DNA of 64,000 nt from Cyanobacteria bacterium TGS_CYA1 (GCA_026129135.1 JAHCIQ010000001.1:682001-746000), one strand, 5' to 3'. Positions 26,651 to 36,305 are shown, counted from the first letter of the stretch. The notes: generated from the sequence alone by a model not told the origin. A program made the numbers and translations.

Positions 26651-28012
26651 TTATTTCACCCCTGCCATCAATTTTTTTATGGTTGGTGTTAACAAAAATA
26701 GTATCAAACCAGCACAAATTCCCGCACCACCCATAGAGGCATAGAGTGTAATCATGCTTTGAGCATTCTTTTCATCGAAGAAAGTACTCAGATATCCAGC
26801 TAGATAATTTCCTAATGAGTTGCCCAAGAACCAGACTCCCATAGTTAGGCTCAAGAAGCGCACTGGAGCCAGTTTGGTCACGGTGCTAAGTCCAACTGGC
26901 GATAGACAAAGCTCGCCAATAACCTGGAATAAATAAACAAACACGAGCCACATGAAACTCACTTTGCCCTGGGCTGCAAGCATGGATGCAGGTACCATGA
27001 GCCCAATTCCAAGTCCCAGGAAAATCATGCCAAACATGAATTTGCCTGGAGCAGAAGGTTGTTTGTCACCAAGTTTGATCCAGAGCCAGGAAAATACTGG
27101 AGCCAGTGCTATTACAAAAACCGCCTGGAATGTCTGCATCCATGAGGCAGGAAACTCCCAACCAAAAATGATGTTCTCGCAACAACGCTCGGAGAATACA
27201 TTGAGACTGGACCCGCCTTGCTCATAAATTGCCCAGAACAATGCGTTGAAAAAGAAAAGCATCGCGATTGCGCCAATTCGTTGTTTTTCTTGATCAGAAA
27301 GCGGCTGTTTGTCTGCTTTTTGCAGTTCTTCTGCAGTAGCTCCTTCGGGAATTTCTTTTTTCTTTTTGAGACCTATATCGCCAAGCGCTTTCCACTGCAA
27401 AACATACATGATTAGTCCAAATGTCATGCCCACGCCTGCAGCACCAAAACCGAAATGCCAGCTCAAATGTTCGGGCAAGCCCCAGTTCAAGAGCATCGCT
27501 TTGAATTCTTTAGTTTGTGCGAAATAGCCGCATACAATCGGAGAAAGAGCTGCACCAATATTTACGCCCATATAGTAAATCGAAAATCCAGCATCGCGCC
27601 TGGTATCATCGGGTGCGTACAGACTGCCGACCATGGTCGACATATTTGGCTTGAGCATGCCTGTTCCAAGAACAATCATTACCAGCCCGGCATAAAATGT
27701 CGCAGGCGAAGGAAAAGCCATGGTGAAGTGTCCCAGAGCAATGATAGTGCCGCCGATGAGTACTGAATATCTGGCGCCAAGATAGGTGTCGGCAATGTAT
27801 CCGCCCGGCATCGAAGCTAGATAAACCGCCATTGTATAAATGCCATAAATTTGTGAGGCATTGGCGACAGACATGCCCATGCCGCCTTTGGCGACCAGCT
27901 CGACCATGTATAACATGAGAATGGCGCGCATACCGTAATATGAGAAACGCTCCCACATTTCGGTGAAGAACAGATTGGCCAGACCGATTGGATGTCCAAA
28001 AAAGGTTTTCAT
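26651..28012 (-). CDS. POT-family proton-coupled peptide transporter
   Basis: 453 residues with 12-14 membrane spans. The PTR2 signature FFTEMWERFSYYGMRAIL (with ExxERFxYY) is at the N-terminus, followed by GGYIADTYLGARYSVLIGG. These are the proton and peptide motifs of di/tripeptide importers (DtpA/YdgR/GkPOT). A cytoplasmic loop at ~215-245 is Lys/Glu rich. It works in the inner membrane. It diverges from the response regulator gene with 71 bases between, so that system might control it; this is inference. Confidence 0.92.
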   Translation of the reverse strand: MKTFFGHPIGLANLFFTEMWERFSYYGMRAILMLYMVELVAKGGMGMSVANASQIYGIYTMAVYLASMPGGYIADTYLGARYSVLIGGTIIALGHFTMAFPSPATFYAGLVMIVLGTGMLKPNMSTMVGSLYAPDDTRRDAGFSIYYMGVNIGAALSPIVCGYFAQTKEFKAMLLNWGLPEHLSWHFGFGAAGVGMTFGLIMYVLQWKALGDIGLKKKKEIPEGATAEELQKADKQPLSDQEKQRIGAIAMLFFFNALFWAIYEQGGSSLNVFSERCCENIIFGWEFPASWMQTFQAVFVIALAPVFSWLWIKLGDKQPSAPGKFMFGMIFLGLGIGLMVPASMLAAQGKVSFMWLVFVYLFQVIGELCLSPVGLSTVTKLAPVRFLSLTMGVWFLGNSLGNYLAGYLSTFFDEKNAQSMITLYASMGGAGICAGLILFLLTPTIKKLMAGVK

Positions 28013-28083
28013 TTGTTGCCTTAGGGTCTTATATTCTGAAACTTGAAGTTTAACATCTTGGCTAGCCTCGGTATAATCTGTAT

Positions 28084-28761
28084 ATGGCTAAAATCCTTTT
28101 GGTAGAAGACGACAAGAATCTGGCTTATCTGCTCAAAATGCAGCTGGAGCAAAATAAGTTTATGGTCGAGCATGCTAAATGCGGACTCGATGCGCTTACT
28201 TATCTGCGCACTCAGATTTTCGACCTGGTTATTCTCGATTGGATGCTGCCAGATATTTCAGGTATTGAAGTCTGCAAAGAGCACCGTGGCATAGGCGGCA
28301 AAACGCCTATCTTGATGCTCACGGCAAGAGGCGAAATCGAGGATAAAGCATCGGGTCTCAATTCTGGAGCAGATGATTATCTGGTCAAGCCTTTTCATCC
28401 CACCGAGCTTGATGCGCGAATCAACGCGCTTTTGAGACGTCCACAAAGTTATTCTGGAAAGACGCTCAAAGTTTGCGATGTCGAACTGGATTCGACTAAT
28501 AGTGTCGTCACCCGTGGTGGCATTCAAATCGATTTGACCGCAAAAGAGTTTGGCATGCTCGAATTATTGATGCGTTATCCAAACAAGAGTTTCACTCTGG
28601 AAGCCATTTTAGACCGCGTTTGGGATGCCGATTCTAACGCATCGATAGACAGTGTTCGCACTCATATGAAAACACTGCGCAAAAAACTTGGCGACAACAA
28701 TGACGAGAATGGAATAATTCGCACCAAGCGAGGACAGGGTTATCGCATCGTAGATAACTAG
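28084..28761 (+). CDS. OmpR/PhoB-type response regulator
   Basis: 225 residues. The receiver domain has the acidic pair D9/D10, phospho-acceptor D52 (LDWMLP), T80 and K102 (VKPF). The C-terminal winged helix shows LTAKEFGMLELLMRYPN and the recognition region IDSVRTHMKTLRKKLGD, ending with IIRTKRGQGYRIV. This class binds direct repeats spaced 11 bp as tandem dimers. It is followed five bases later by its sensor kinase. The phased 11-bp repeat at 30769-30812, just after the kinase gene, is a candidate target. Confidence 0.95.
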   Translation: MAKILLVEDDKNLAYLLKMQLEQNKFMVEHAKCGLDALTYLRTQIFDLVILDWMLPDISGIEVCKEHRGIGGKTPILMLTARGEIEDKASGLNSGADDYLVKPFHPTELDARINALLRRPQSYSGKTLKVCDVELDSTNSVVTRGGIQIDLTAKEFGMLELLMRYPNKSFTLEAILDRVWDADSNASIDSVRTHMKTLRKKLGDNNDENGIIRTKRGQGYRIVDN

Positions 28762-28766
28762 TTTTT

Positions 28767-30629
28767 ATGAAAAACAATTCCCTCACTACGCTCACCACGC
28801 TTGCCATTGGACTGGCGGTGGCGCTACTGGTCTATATTGGCAATATTTCGCTTGGGCAGTGCTTTCAGCGTCTTGAAGATTCAAAAATGGCGCAGCGTCA
28901 GTTCAAAATTCTCGACCTTTTGCATGGTATCAAATACGATTTGCACCAGGCTATTCTGGCTGAACACGAATATATCTGGGGACGCGACAACAAATACGTC
29001 CAGCTATACGAAAATAACATGGCTAGCGCACTCGATAGAATTACCAAGCTCGATATCGAACTGCACGGCAAATATCAAATGACGTCAGACGAATTGAAAG
29101 AATATGTTAGCGTTCACAGAAGATGTGCTCACGAAGCCTTCAAAATTAGTAACGATAAAACTCCCAAGGATGCTTTTGCCTATCTCACTGAACAAGGACA
29201 AGACAAGCTTGCCACCGACATCGAAGATTTAATCGATAACTTAGAGGGGCGCACTTCGGTCGAGTTTGGAATCATCACAACTCAAGCCGACAAAGGCAGT
29301 ATGCAGACAGTGACTGGTATTGCAGGACTCATGTGCGTTGCTCTTGTAATTTTAATTGTCGTTATTATCGTCGTAAATCGTTATGTCAACGAAAGGCAGC
29401 AAGCCGAACGATCATTGCAAGAAGCAGAACGCAGATTTAGAGCCGTTTTTAACCAGACGTTTCAATTGAGTTTTTTACTCTATCCAGACGGCACTATTAT
29501 CGAATTGAACGAAACTGCGGCACAGTTGAATCCAAATACTAAGAATTTGACCGGCAAATATTTCTGGCAGGGAGATTTCTGGCGCGATCAAGACAAAAAC
29601 CTGGACCGACTCAAAGACGCGGTGCAACGCGCTTCCAAAGGGCAGACCGTGCGTCTGGAGGAAGAAATACAAGACAATGTCGGGAAAATCTATACAGTAG
29701 ATTTATCTATCAAGCCAATAGTCGAAGACCGGACCACAGTTTTATTTTTAATTGCAGAAGCGCGCGACATCACAGAGCGCAAGCAAGCTGAAACCAGGGT
29801 CAAAGAGTTCTATTCGACAGTTTCACACGAATTGCGCACGCCACTCACTGCTATTCGTACCGCTCTTGGATTGATGGAAACGTCACTTTCTAAAGACATG
29901 GACTCTAAAGCTAGACCAGTGCTTGCTATTGCCGAAGAAGAGACTGATAGGCTTATTCGACTAATCAATAATATATTGGATATTAGAAAAATCGAGTCGG
30001 GCAAGCTCGATTTGCGTCTGAGTTCGGTCGAGCCCGAGACGATTGTGCAAAAGTCCATTAATAGTCTTGAAAATCTGGCCAAAGAAAACAAAATCGAATT
30101 CCAGACCAGATTCGCTCATGCAAATGGCAGCCAGGCGCCAGAATCAATTCTCGCTGACGAAGATAAATTGCAGCAGGTCATAACAAATCTGCTTTCAAAC
30201 GCCATTAAATGGTCGCCTGAGGGGGGCAAAGTGCAGGTGGCGGTGAAACGAGTCGAGCGCAAGCGTGCTCAAGAAGTCGAAGAGGGTCTAGACTCGGATC
30301 AAGAGGTCGCGCTGGATGGGGAGCAAGAGCTAGAAGATTCGGAAGATTCAGAGCTCAAAGATAGATTCTGCCGTTTTGAAATTTCCGACCAGGGACCTGG
30401 CATTCCAGTAGAACAGCGCAAAATTATTTTTGACCAGTTTCAGCAAGTGAAAGGCAAAAATATGCCGCCGGGGGGGATCGGCGGCAAAGGGACTGGTTTG
30501 GGGTTGGCTATATCTAAAGCTTTAGTCGAGCAGCATGGCGGAGCAATTGGCGTTGTTGAGCGCGAAAATGGTCAGGGCTCCTGCTTCTGGTTCGAACTTC
30601 CTTATAAAGAAGAGCCGGTTTGCGATTAA
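28767..30629 (+). CDS. Membrane sensor histidine kinase with PAS domain
   Basis: 620 residues. Span ~9-30, an all-helical outer region (~31-183, four-helix-bundle type), span ~186-208, PAS domain ~225-335 (RFRAVFNQTFQLSFLLYPDG), HisKA with the phospho-acceptor H354 (VSHELRTPLTAIRTAL) and a HATPase domain with N box NLLSNAIKWSPEGG, G1 DQGPGIP and G2 GKGTGLGLAISKALVEQHGG. A ~35-residue acidic insert rich in Glu and Asp interrupts the ATPase domain between N box and G1, which is unusual. It pairs with the regulator at 28084. Signal unknown. Confidence 0.94.
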   Translation: MKNNSLTTLTTLAIGLAVALLVYIGNISLGQCFQRLEDSKMAQRQFKILDLLHGIKYDLHQAILAEHEYIWGRDNKYVQLYENNMASALDRITKLDIELHGKYQMTSDELKEYVSVHRRCAHEAFKISNDKTPKDAFAYLTEQGQDKLATDIEDLIDNLEGRTSVEFGIITTQADKGSMQTVTGIAGLMCVALVILIVVIIVVNRYVNERQQAERSLQEAERRFRAVFNQTFQLSFLLYPDGTIIELNETAAQLNPNTKNLTGKYFWQGDFWRDQDKNLDRLKDAVQRASKGQTVRLEEEIQDNVGKIYTVDLSIKPIVEDRTTVLFLIAEARDITERKQAETRVKEFYSTVSHELRTPLTAIRTALGLMETSLSKDMDSKARPVLAIAEEETDRLIRLINNILDIRKIESGKLDLRLSSVEPETIVQKSINSLENLAKENKIEFQTRFAHANGSQAPESILADEDKLQQVITNLLSNAIKWSPEGGKVQVAVKRVERKRAQEVEEGLDSDQEVALDGEQELEDSEDSELKDRFCRFEISDQGPGIPVEQRKIIFDQFQQVKGKNMPPGGIGGKGTGLGLAISKALVEQHGGAIGVVERENGQGSCFWFELPYKEEPVCD

Positions 30630-30768
30630 CCGGCTCATATCCTCAACGCCTATAGAACTCGAAAATCGTTAGATGATAGTTTCGCTTCAGTGGCCGACGT
30701 CATGCTTACTTCAACGGCGACTCTTCGATTCCATAAACGGCTTACATTATTCATCCTAAATAGGATGC

Positions 30769-30812
30769 GTGAAGTAAAAGTGAATTGAGCGTGAAGTGAA
30801 CGTGAATTGAGC
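30769..30812 (+). promoter_or_regulatory. Four 11-bp direct repeats, likely OmpR/PhoB-type binding site
   Basis: GTGAA begins at 30769, 30780, 30791 and 30802, an exact 11-bp period. The units are GTGAAGTAAAA, GTGAATTGAGC, GTGAAGTGAAC and GTGAATTGAGC, so the tract is also a 22-bp repeat with 20 of 22 matches. Eleven-bp spacing on one face of DNA is the known layout of PhoB/OmpR family sites, and such a regulator is encoded at 28084. The downstream gene is the TPR protein at 31163. Confidence 0.6.
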
Positions 30813-31088
30813 TGTCTTCGCGATTTAACCTAAATCCGGAGCATTTAATTTTGCAGTCAAGTTCTTGGCAGAAAAATGAAATTGGACAGGCTGGCTTGTT
30901 TGGGAATTGGATATATTTATCCCTTATATAAAGTACGTTGATTTGCCTGTATTGCATTAAAGGTTAACCGGCACTTATCATTGGATTATTGAAGACATCG
31001 GAAACAGGCACCACCCAATTGATGGGAAGAGGAGCCGCAATTAAAAGTCCGATGAGTTTCTAAAAAACTAAAACATAACCCCTAGCGA

Positions 31089-31138
31089 GGCGCCTGGTAT
31101 CACAGATGGTGCAACCATCTATTGCTCGTGCGCGCGCC
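31089..31138 (+). promoter_or_regulatory. Folded 5' leader of the small TPR gene
   Basis: An outer stem GGCGC/GCGCC (31089-31093 with 31134-31138) encloses a perfect 7-bp hairpin AGATGGT-GCA-ACCATCT (31104-31120). The Shine-Dalgarno AAGGAGG follows at 31149. It does not match a riboswitch class that I know. Confidence 0.4.
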
Positions 31139-31162
31139 AATAATCCCAAGGAGGATTCCCCC

Positions 31163-31495
31163 ATGAAATTCGCTCGCAAATATCTCACTCTTGGTGAACG
31201 CTTTGAAGAGCGCGGAAAGTACGTAAAGGCTGAGCGTCTTTACACTAGAGCACTCAAATTGATCGAAGGAAAAGTAGATGCCACAAGCGAAGAACTCATT
31301 CCCTATCTCTACAACCTTGGATTCATCCAGGCTGCTCAGGAAGACAATTCAGAGTCCATTAAAACATTCGGCCGTCTGTTACCTATTCTGCTCAAAAAGC
31401 ACGGACAAACCCATGCCGACGTCCAGGAAATCCGCGATGTTCTCAACGATATCCATGCTGAAATCGGGGTTGGCTGCCAGGCTGTCAGCGGCTAA
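31163..31495 (+). CDS. Small TPR protein
   Basis: 110 residues from ATG 31163, chosen because the strongest ribosome-binding site in the region (AAGGAGG) lies eight bases upstream. Two TPR-like units are visible: LGERFEERGKYVKAERLYTRALKL and YNLGFIQAAQEDNSESIKTFGRLLPIL. No signal peptide, so it is cytoplasmic and probably a binding adaptor. It has a long leader with phased repeats and a stable fold, which suggests tight control. Confidence 0.7.
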   Translation: MKFARKYLTLGERFEERGKYVKAERLYTRALKLIEGKVDATSEELIPYLYNLGFIQAAQEDNSESIKTFGRLLPILLKKHGQTHADVQEIRDVLNDIHAEIGVGCQAVSG

Positions 31496-31522
31496 AAGTA
31501 AGTGATACCAGCTGTAGTGCTA

Positions 31523-32371
31523 TTAGAGCACTGCCAGTGGCACGTCTTTTTGAGGCACGGGATAAATAGAGTCTATCTGTTTGAGATCTTCTGAATCCAG
31601 CTTCAATTTATCGGGGTCCGCACCGGCATTCTCTTCCACATGAAGTGGTTTAGCCGCTTTGGGAATAGAGAAAGTGCCTTCCAATCTGGTTAAAAAAGCC
31701 AGAATAACTTGTCTGATTGTAGACTGGTGTTTCGCCGCTATATCCGACAACACATGATATTCATTGCTGTTCGCATCGGGAATTTCGCCATAAGGTGTAT
31801 AACCAACGACTGCAATATTCTTTTCCTGACAAAACTGCATCAAGCGTCGCTCGATTCCGCGCTCTTTCAGATTGTACATAACCTGATTGCAAGCTATTTT
31901 CCCTTTGGAAAGGGAATCGAGTGCTTCCTGCAGATCGTCCATGTCGAAATTGCTCACGCCAAAGGAACGGATTTTACCTTCCTCTTCGAGCTTTTCAAAT
32001 GCGCCAAGAGTCTCGGCAAGTGGACGATCGCCGCGCCAGTGCAAAAGATAACAGTCCAGATAGTCGGTACCAAGACGCTTCAACGTGCGCTCAAGGGCTG
32101 ATATAGTGCCCAAATAACTGGCATTAGTGGGAAGCACTTTGCTCACGAGAAAAACTTTGTCGCGTGAAACAGGCTTGAAAGCTTCGCGTATAACTTCTTC
32201 GGCATGACCGTACATTTCGGCAGTGTCGATGTGAACCATTCCCAGTTCGAACCCGCGTTGAAGCGACTTTATAGCCTCGTCTCGGTCTTTGCCTGACTCT
32301 GGAATCTGCCATGTACCCTGTCCGATGACAGGAACCTGATATGACGTATGACCGAATTTTCTGGATTTCAT
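31523..32371 (-). CDS. Aldo/keto reductase
   Basis: 282 residues. The catalytic tetrad of the AKR family is visible: Asp and Tyr in HIDTAEMYGHAEEVIREAF, Lys in FLVSKVLP and His in DCYLLHWRG. SFGVSNFDMDDL and the late IPKAAKPLHVEENAGA are the usual NADPH-binding elements. It reduces carbonyls with NADPH in the cytoplasm; the length and motif set fit the short prokaryotic AKR branches. It follows the HEAT-like gene by 16 bases on the same strand, so they may be co-transcribed. Confidence 0.9.
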   Translation of the reverse strand: MKSRKFGHTSYQVPVIGQGTWQIPESGKDRDEAIKSLQRGFELGMVHIDTAEMYGHAEEVIREAFKPVSRDKVFLVSKVLPTNASYLGTISALERTLKRLGTDYLDCYLLHWRGDRPLAETLGAFEKLEEEGKIRSFGVSNFDMDDLQEALDSLSKGKIACNQVMYNLKERGIERRLMQFCQEKNIAVVGYTPYGEIPDANSNEYHVLSDIAAKHQSTIRQVILAFLTRLEGTFSIPKAAKPLHVEENAGADPDKLKLDSEDLKQIDSIYPVPQKDVPLAVL

Positions 32372-32387
32372 TCTCTAATTGTCTGTG

Positions 32388-33302
32388 CTAACTGGGCAAG
32401 TGATATTCGACTTCTCGCTGGAGAAATTCGAGTTTGGTTTCCAACTCTTTATTTTCCTTTGAAGCCTTCTGATTCCATAGCTTTATGAAGTTTTTTAGCG
32501 TCTTTAACATTTCCTTTTCGCCTTGATGCAGCCCCATGCCTCGCTTCTCATTCAAAATATTTTCGGCAGGCACAATGAGCTTAGACAAGGCCAGTTCAAG
32601 GTCTTGGCTGACCTGATTGAGTGCGCTTGCGATTTGAGCGACGTCTGCTGCTTCTAAGTTACTTTTTTCCAATTCGCAAGAAAGTGGATCCAGAAGAGAC
32701 GATCCTTCTTTGCCTAATCTGGCGATGGCACGAGCAGTTTCACCCTTGCCCGAAAGACCAGAACTCGAATGTTCTTGTTTGCTTGCTACCCAGTCTGCAC
32801 AAAGCCCTTCTTTGAGCGCTTCTAAATAACTTTCGTCTGTTTTGTCGTGGTTTAGACGACTCAAGTGTATTGCCGCCCAGCGCCTGTTTTCCGAATTGTT
32901 CGACTTGAGTTGAGCAATCAGAATTTCTTTCTGGTCTTTGCTATTGCCGACATATTCGGGCAACCATTTAAGCGCGTGGGTCGAACCCTCCAGTCCGGCT
33001 TTCTTGATTAATTCGCCAAGCAATGGATTTCCAGGCAAAAGTGGGGTCAAGACGTCTGATTGCGATTTCGCCCAGATGTCGCCACGTGTGTAATCTTTGC
33101 TATCGACTGCTTGAGCTATCGCATGGGGCAGGCCTTTTTCTTCGACCTCTTTTAAAAATTCATCAACGATTGTGGGTTGAAATTTGCGGCTGAGATGATT
33201 CTTAATGCTTTCGATGTATTCAGTCCAGGAATCCGGCAAAGTTTCAGCGCGGGCTTCGCTTTTGCTTTTCTTTGATGAGGTTGAACTTTTCTTATCTGGC
33301 AT
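32388..33302 (-). CDS. HEAT-repeat-like protein, unknown function
   Basis: 304 residues. A Lys/Ser-rich N-terminal tail (~1-20) is followed by all-helical sequence. Repeats of the HEAT type are suggested by NSENRRWAAIHLSRLNHDKTD, where the R-W-A-A-x-x-L pattern is typical, and by ETARAIARLGKEGSSLLDPL. The last ~50 residues form a charged coil (NQKASKENKELETKLEFLQ). No catalytic motif and no export signal. Probably a scaffold or partner-binding protein. Upstream of and close to the aldo/keto reductase gene. Confidence 0.6.
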   Translation of the reverse strand: MPDKKSSTSSKKSKSEARAETLPDSWTEYIESIKNHLSRKFQPTIVDEFLKEVEEKGLPHAIAQAVDSKDYTRGDIWAKSQSDVLTPLLPGNPLLGELIKKAGLEGSTHALKWLPEYVGNSKDQKEILIAQLKSNNSENRRWAAIHLSRLNHDKTDESYLEALKEGLCADWVASKQEHSSSGLSGKGETARAIARLGKEGSSLLDPLSCELEKSNLEAADVAQIASALNQVSQDLELALSKLIVPAENILNEKRGMGLHQGEKEMLKTLKNFIKLWNQKASKENKELETKLEFLQREVEYHLPS

Positions 33303-33453
33303 TAATGAAAGCTCCTTTTAATTGAGGATTCCCGAGGCTGACAACAGGTAAATCGGCTTGTAAATAAAGTTAAACGGCAATTTTGTTTTGCTCTATTTGG
33401 TGGCAGGCTGGGACGATGCTCGCCCTAAAAATTGATCTTAAATAAAGAGATCA

Positions 33454-33481
33454 TGGACATTGAGTATACAGGTCGTACAAT
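33454..33481 (+). promoter_or_regulatory. Possible sigma70-type promoter of pckG
   Basis: TGGACA at 33454-33459, 16-base spacer, TACAAT at 33476-33481, each five of six to consensus. A ~70-base leader would remain before the ATG at 33560. Confidence 0.4.
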
Positions 33482-33559
33482 GTCAAGCAGGCGTTTGGGC
33501 TTTGTGAGCCTGGCAAGCAAATGCGTTGAAACTAACTACTTATATTTCGCGGGGTTGAT

Positions 33560-35404
33560 ATGGTGCTCAGTACCTTTGCAGGAAAAACAGTTTCGGTCAC
33601 CGTAGAAAAAAATTACACGGTTAAGAACGAAAAACTCATGAAATGGGTGGATGAAGCAGTCGCTCTCTTCCAGCCAGACTCGGTATATTGGTGTGACGGC
33701 AGTCAGGAAGAATACGACCGAATTGCCGCTCAGATGGTCACTCAGGGCAAACTTATTAAACTGAATGATGCAAAACGCCCTAATTCCTACCTCGCCCGCT
33801 CCGATGCATCGGACGTGGCTCGTGTAGAAGACAGAACTTTTGTCTGTTCGAAAAATAAATCAGATGCTGGTCCAAATAACAACTGGATGGACCCGCAAGA
33901 AATGAAGAACAAGCTGCGTGGACTCTTTGAAGGCAGCATGAAAGGCCGCACCATGTATGTCGTGCCCTTCTCGATGGGTCCTATCGGTTCGCCACTTTCT
34001 CATATCGGCGTGGAAATCACAGATTCACCGTATGTGGTGTTGTCCATGCGCACAATGACTCGTATGGGTAAAAAGGTCGTTGACTCGCTCGGCGAAAAAG
34101 GCGACTTCGTTCCCTGTCTGCACTCGGTTGGCGCCCCGCTCAAACCCGGTCAGAAAGACGCAATTTGGCCCTGTAACGAAACCAAACTGATTGTACATTT
34201 CCCTGAAACCAGAGAAATTTGCTCTTATGGTTCTGGTTATGGTGGCAACGCCCTTCTTGGCAAAAAATGTTTCGCTTTGCGCATCGCTTCAACAATGGCG
34301 CAAGAGCAAGGTTGGCTTGCCGAGCACATGCTCATTCTGGGACTCAAGAATCCAGAAGGCAAAAAATCATATATCGCAGCAGCTTTCCCAAGCGCCTGCG
34401 GTAAGACCAACCTGGCAATGCTCATTCCTCCTCAAGCCTTCAAAGGCTGGGAAGTGACAACCGTAGGTGACGATATCGCCTGGCTCAAACCAGGTCCTGA
34501 CGGCAGACTTTATGCCATCAACCCAGAGTCTGGATATTTCGGCGTAGCTCCTGGCACTGGTGACAAAACCAATCCAAACGCCATGGCCACTATGAAAGAG
34601 AACGCTGTTTTCACAAACGTTGCTCTTACACCAGATGGTGATGTGTGGTGGGAAGGTATGACCGATGCCGCTCCGGCAAAATGTATCGACTGGCAAGGTC
34701 AAGAATGGACACCGGATTGTGGACGCAAAGCTGCTCATCCAAATGCTCGTTTCACCGTGCCTGCAACTCAGTGCCCATCGCTCGATGAGAAATGGGACGA
34801 CCAGGCTGGTGTGCCAATCGACGCATTCATCTTTGGTGGACGCAGAAGCACCACTCAACCGCTCGTGTATGAAACATTCAACTGGGACTTCGGTGTTTAC
34901 GCAGCCGCTACAATCGGTTCGGAAACAACTGCTGCAGCAACTGCCAAAGTTGGTGAAGTACGTCGTGACCCAATGGCTATGCTTCCTTTCTGCGGATATC
35001 ACATGGGTGATTATTTCCAACACTGGATCGACCTTGGTCATTCAATCAAGAAAGCTCCAAAAGTGTTCTGCGTAAACTGGTTCTTGAAAGATGAAAAAGG
35101 CAAGTTCATCTGGCCAGGATTTGGTGAGAACATGCGTGTTCTCGAGTGGATCTTCGATCGTGTCAACCAAAAAGCTGATGCAATCGAAACACCACTTGGT
35201 TATGCACCACGCTACGAAGATCTGAATTTTGCTGGTATCGAATCTGAAGTCACACCTGAAGTTTTTGAAAAATTGATGACAATCAATGCCAAAGACTGGC
35301 AGGAAGAATTCAAATTGAGAGAAGAATTATTCGAGCAACTGAAAGACAGACTGCCCGAGAAATTCAAAGCAATTCAAGAATATCTCAAACTTGGTCTTGC
35401 CTAA
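33560..35404 (+). CDS. pckG: Phosphoenolpyruvate carboxykinase (GTP)
   Basis: 614 residues, normal for the GTP-type enzyme and distinct from the shorter ATP-type family. Motifs: RTMTRMG, the phosphate-binding P-loop [13 protein letters not shown] with the hyper-reactive Cys, TVGDDIAWL (metal ligand) and [13 protein letters not shown], plus the GTP-site region [18 protein letters not shown]. It interconverts oxaloacetate and PEP with GTP/GDP in the cytoplasm, which feeds gluconeogenesis toward glycogen. It is a single-gene unit with its own promoter and a strong terminator. Confidence 0.98.
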   Translation: MVLSTFAGKTVSVTVEKNYTVKNEKLMKWVDEAVALFQPDSVYWCDGSQEEYDRIAAQMVTQGKLIKLNDAKRPNSYLARSDASDVARVEDRTFVCSKNKSDAGPNNNWMDPQEMKNKLRGLFEGSMKGRTMYVVPFSMGPIGSPLSHIGVEITDSPYVVLSMRTMTRMGKKVVDSLGEKGDFVPCLHSVGAPLKPGQKDAIWPCNETKLIVHFPETREICSYGSGYGGNALLGKKCFALRIASTMAQEQGWLAEHMLILGLKNPEGKKSYIAAAFPSACGKTNLAMLIPPQAFKGWEVTTVGDDIAWLKPGPDGRLYAINPESGYFGVAPGTGDKTNPNAMATMKENAVFTNVALTPDGDVWWEGMTDAAPAKCIDWQGQEWTPDCGRKAAHPNARFTVPATQCPSLDEKWDDQAGVPIDAFIFGGRRSTTQPLVYETFNWDFGVYAAATIGSETTAAATAKVGEVRRDPMAMLPFCGYHMGDYFQHWIDLGHSIKKAPKVFCVNWFLKDEKGKFIWPGFGENMRVLEWIFDRVNQKADAIETPLGYAPRYEDLNFAGIESEVTPEVFEKLMTINAKDWQEEFKLREELFEQLKDRLPEKFKAIQEYLKLGLA

Positions 35405-35435
35405 ATCAAGACAATCGAAAGAGAAATCAATCAAG

Positions 35436-35466
35436 CAGCCTCTCGATTATCGAGGGGCTGTTTTTT
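35436..35466 (+). terminator. Rho-independent terminator of pckG
   Basis: An 11-bp stem (35436-35446 with 35450-35460, one G-T pair) with a three-base loop is followed by TTTTTT at 35461-35466. It lies between convergent genes. Confidence 0.92.
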
Positions 35467-35468
35467 AG

Positions 35469-36305
35469 TTATCTCAGGGCGCGAAGAACCTCAGTGTTGA
35501 AAATTTCTGGTTGTTCCAGGTGAGGAAAATGACCGACCTGAGCCATTATATAAATCTCGGAACCTTTAGCCAGATTGGCATCGATGTTGAATTTGTCCAT
35601 CAAATCTACCCCGATACATTTGTCTTCTTTGCCGTGAATGTATAACATCGGCACGTCTGGTATCGGCAGACCGGTTAATTCGTCACTGAATAAAGAGCGA
35701 TAATGATTGAGTGCAAGTTCGAGGCACTCAGGCTCTTTCAGCGCTTGAATGGCCAGTCTTGCAAAATCGGTACTATGAAAACCTTTTGACGACCAGTCTT
35801 GCCATAGTTTTTCTATCAAGGCAAAATTGTCTTGCTTGATGAATTTCTGAGCGAATTTTTGTTGGAACATAAAAACGTACCACGAGCGTTTCATCTGTTC
35901 GTAAGAAGCAACATCGACAAAAACCGGAAGCGGCGGCCATGAAGCTGTAATCATTACAGACCATCGGTCGGGTTCTAGACTTGCTGCAACATATGCAGCT
36001 GCGGCACCCCAATCGTGTCCAATGATGACACCGGGTTTGCCACCACATAATGCTTCGTGCAGCGCATTTGCATCTTCGCCAAGCGCAAGCGGACCACAGG
36101 GGCCATCGACTGGTGCTTTAGTTGGGGCGAAGCCGCGCAGAAAAGGACAGATTACTCGCCAGCCTTCTTCCACAAGCGATGGCATGAGATAACCCCAGGT
36201 GTAAGGTGTATCTGGAAATCCGTGCAAACAAAGCACGATAGGATCTTTTGGAGAGCCAGCCTCTAAATAATGAATTTCGGCATCGTTTATTTTTAATGAC
36301 GGCAT
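35469..36305 (-). CDS. Alpha/beta hydrolase, epoxide hydrolase/dehalogenase-like
   Basis: 278 residues. The oxyanion HGFPDTPYTWG motif, a nucleophile elbow GHDWGAAAAY (Asp as nucleophile) and the late HGKEDKCIG and GHFPHLEQPE (catalytic acid and His) match soluble epoxide hydrolases and haloalkane dehalogenases rather than serine esterases. Substrate unknown. The start codon overlaps the stop of the DUF4239 gene (TAATG), which implies translational coupling. No signal peptide. Confidence 0.87.
   Translation of the reverse strand: MPSLKINDAEIHYLEAGSPKDPIVLCLHGFPDTPYTWGYLMPSLVEEGWRVICPFLRGFAPTKAPVDGPCGPLALGEDANALHEALCGGKPGVIIGHDWGAAAAYVAASLEPDRWSVMITASWPPLPVFVDVASYEQMKRSWYVFMFQQKFAQKFIKQDNFALIEKLWQDWSSKGFHSTDFARLAIQALKEPECLELALNHYRSLFSDELTGLPIPDVPMLYIHGKEDKCIGVDLMDKFNIDANLAKGSEIYIMAQVGHFPHLEQPEIFNTEVLRALR

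Larger units (their letters stand above)
30630..31162. other. 533-base non-coding region with phased repeats and a structured leader
   Basis: No convincing gene is seen between the histidine kinase and the TPR gene. From left to right it holds a hairpin overlapping the kinase stop codon (stem 30613-30620/30628-30635, no T tract), the four 11-bp repeats at 30769-30812, AT-rich sequence around 30905-30935, and the folded leader at 31089-31138 just before an AAGGAGG at 31149. Confidence 0.6.

Noticed and set aside
30613..30635. 8-bp hairpin over the histidine kinase stop codon
   Set aside because: No T tract follows, so I did not list it as a terminator.
30882..30930. TTGGAC and TATATT/TATATA elements as promoter of the TPR gene
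   Set aside because: Spacers are 24 or 12 bases, outside the usable range, so no promoter was assigned.
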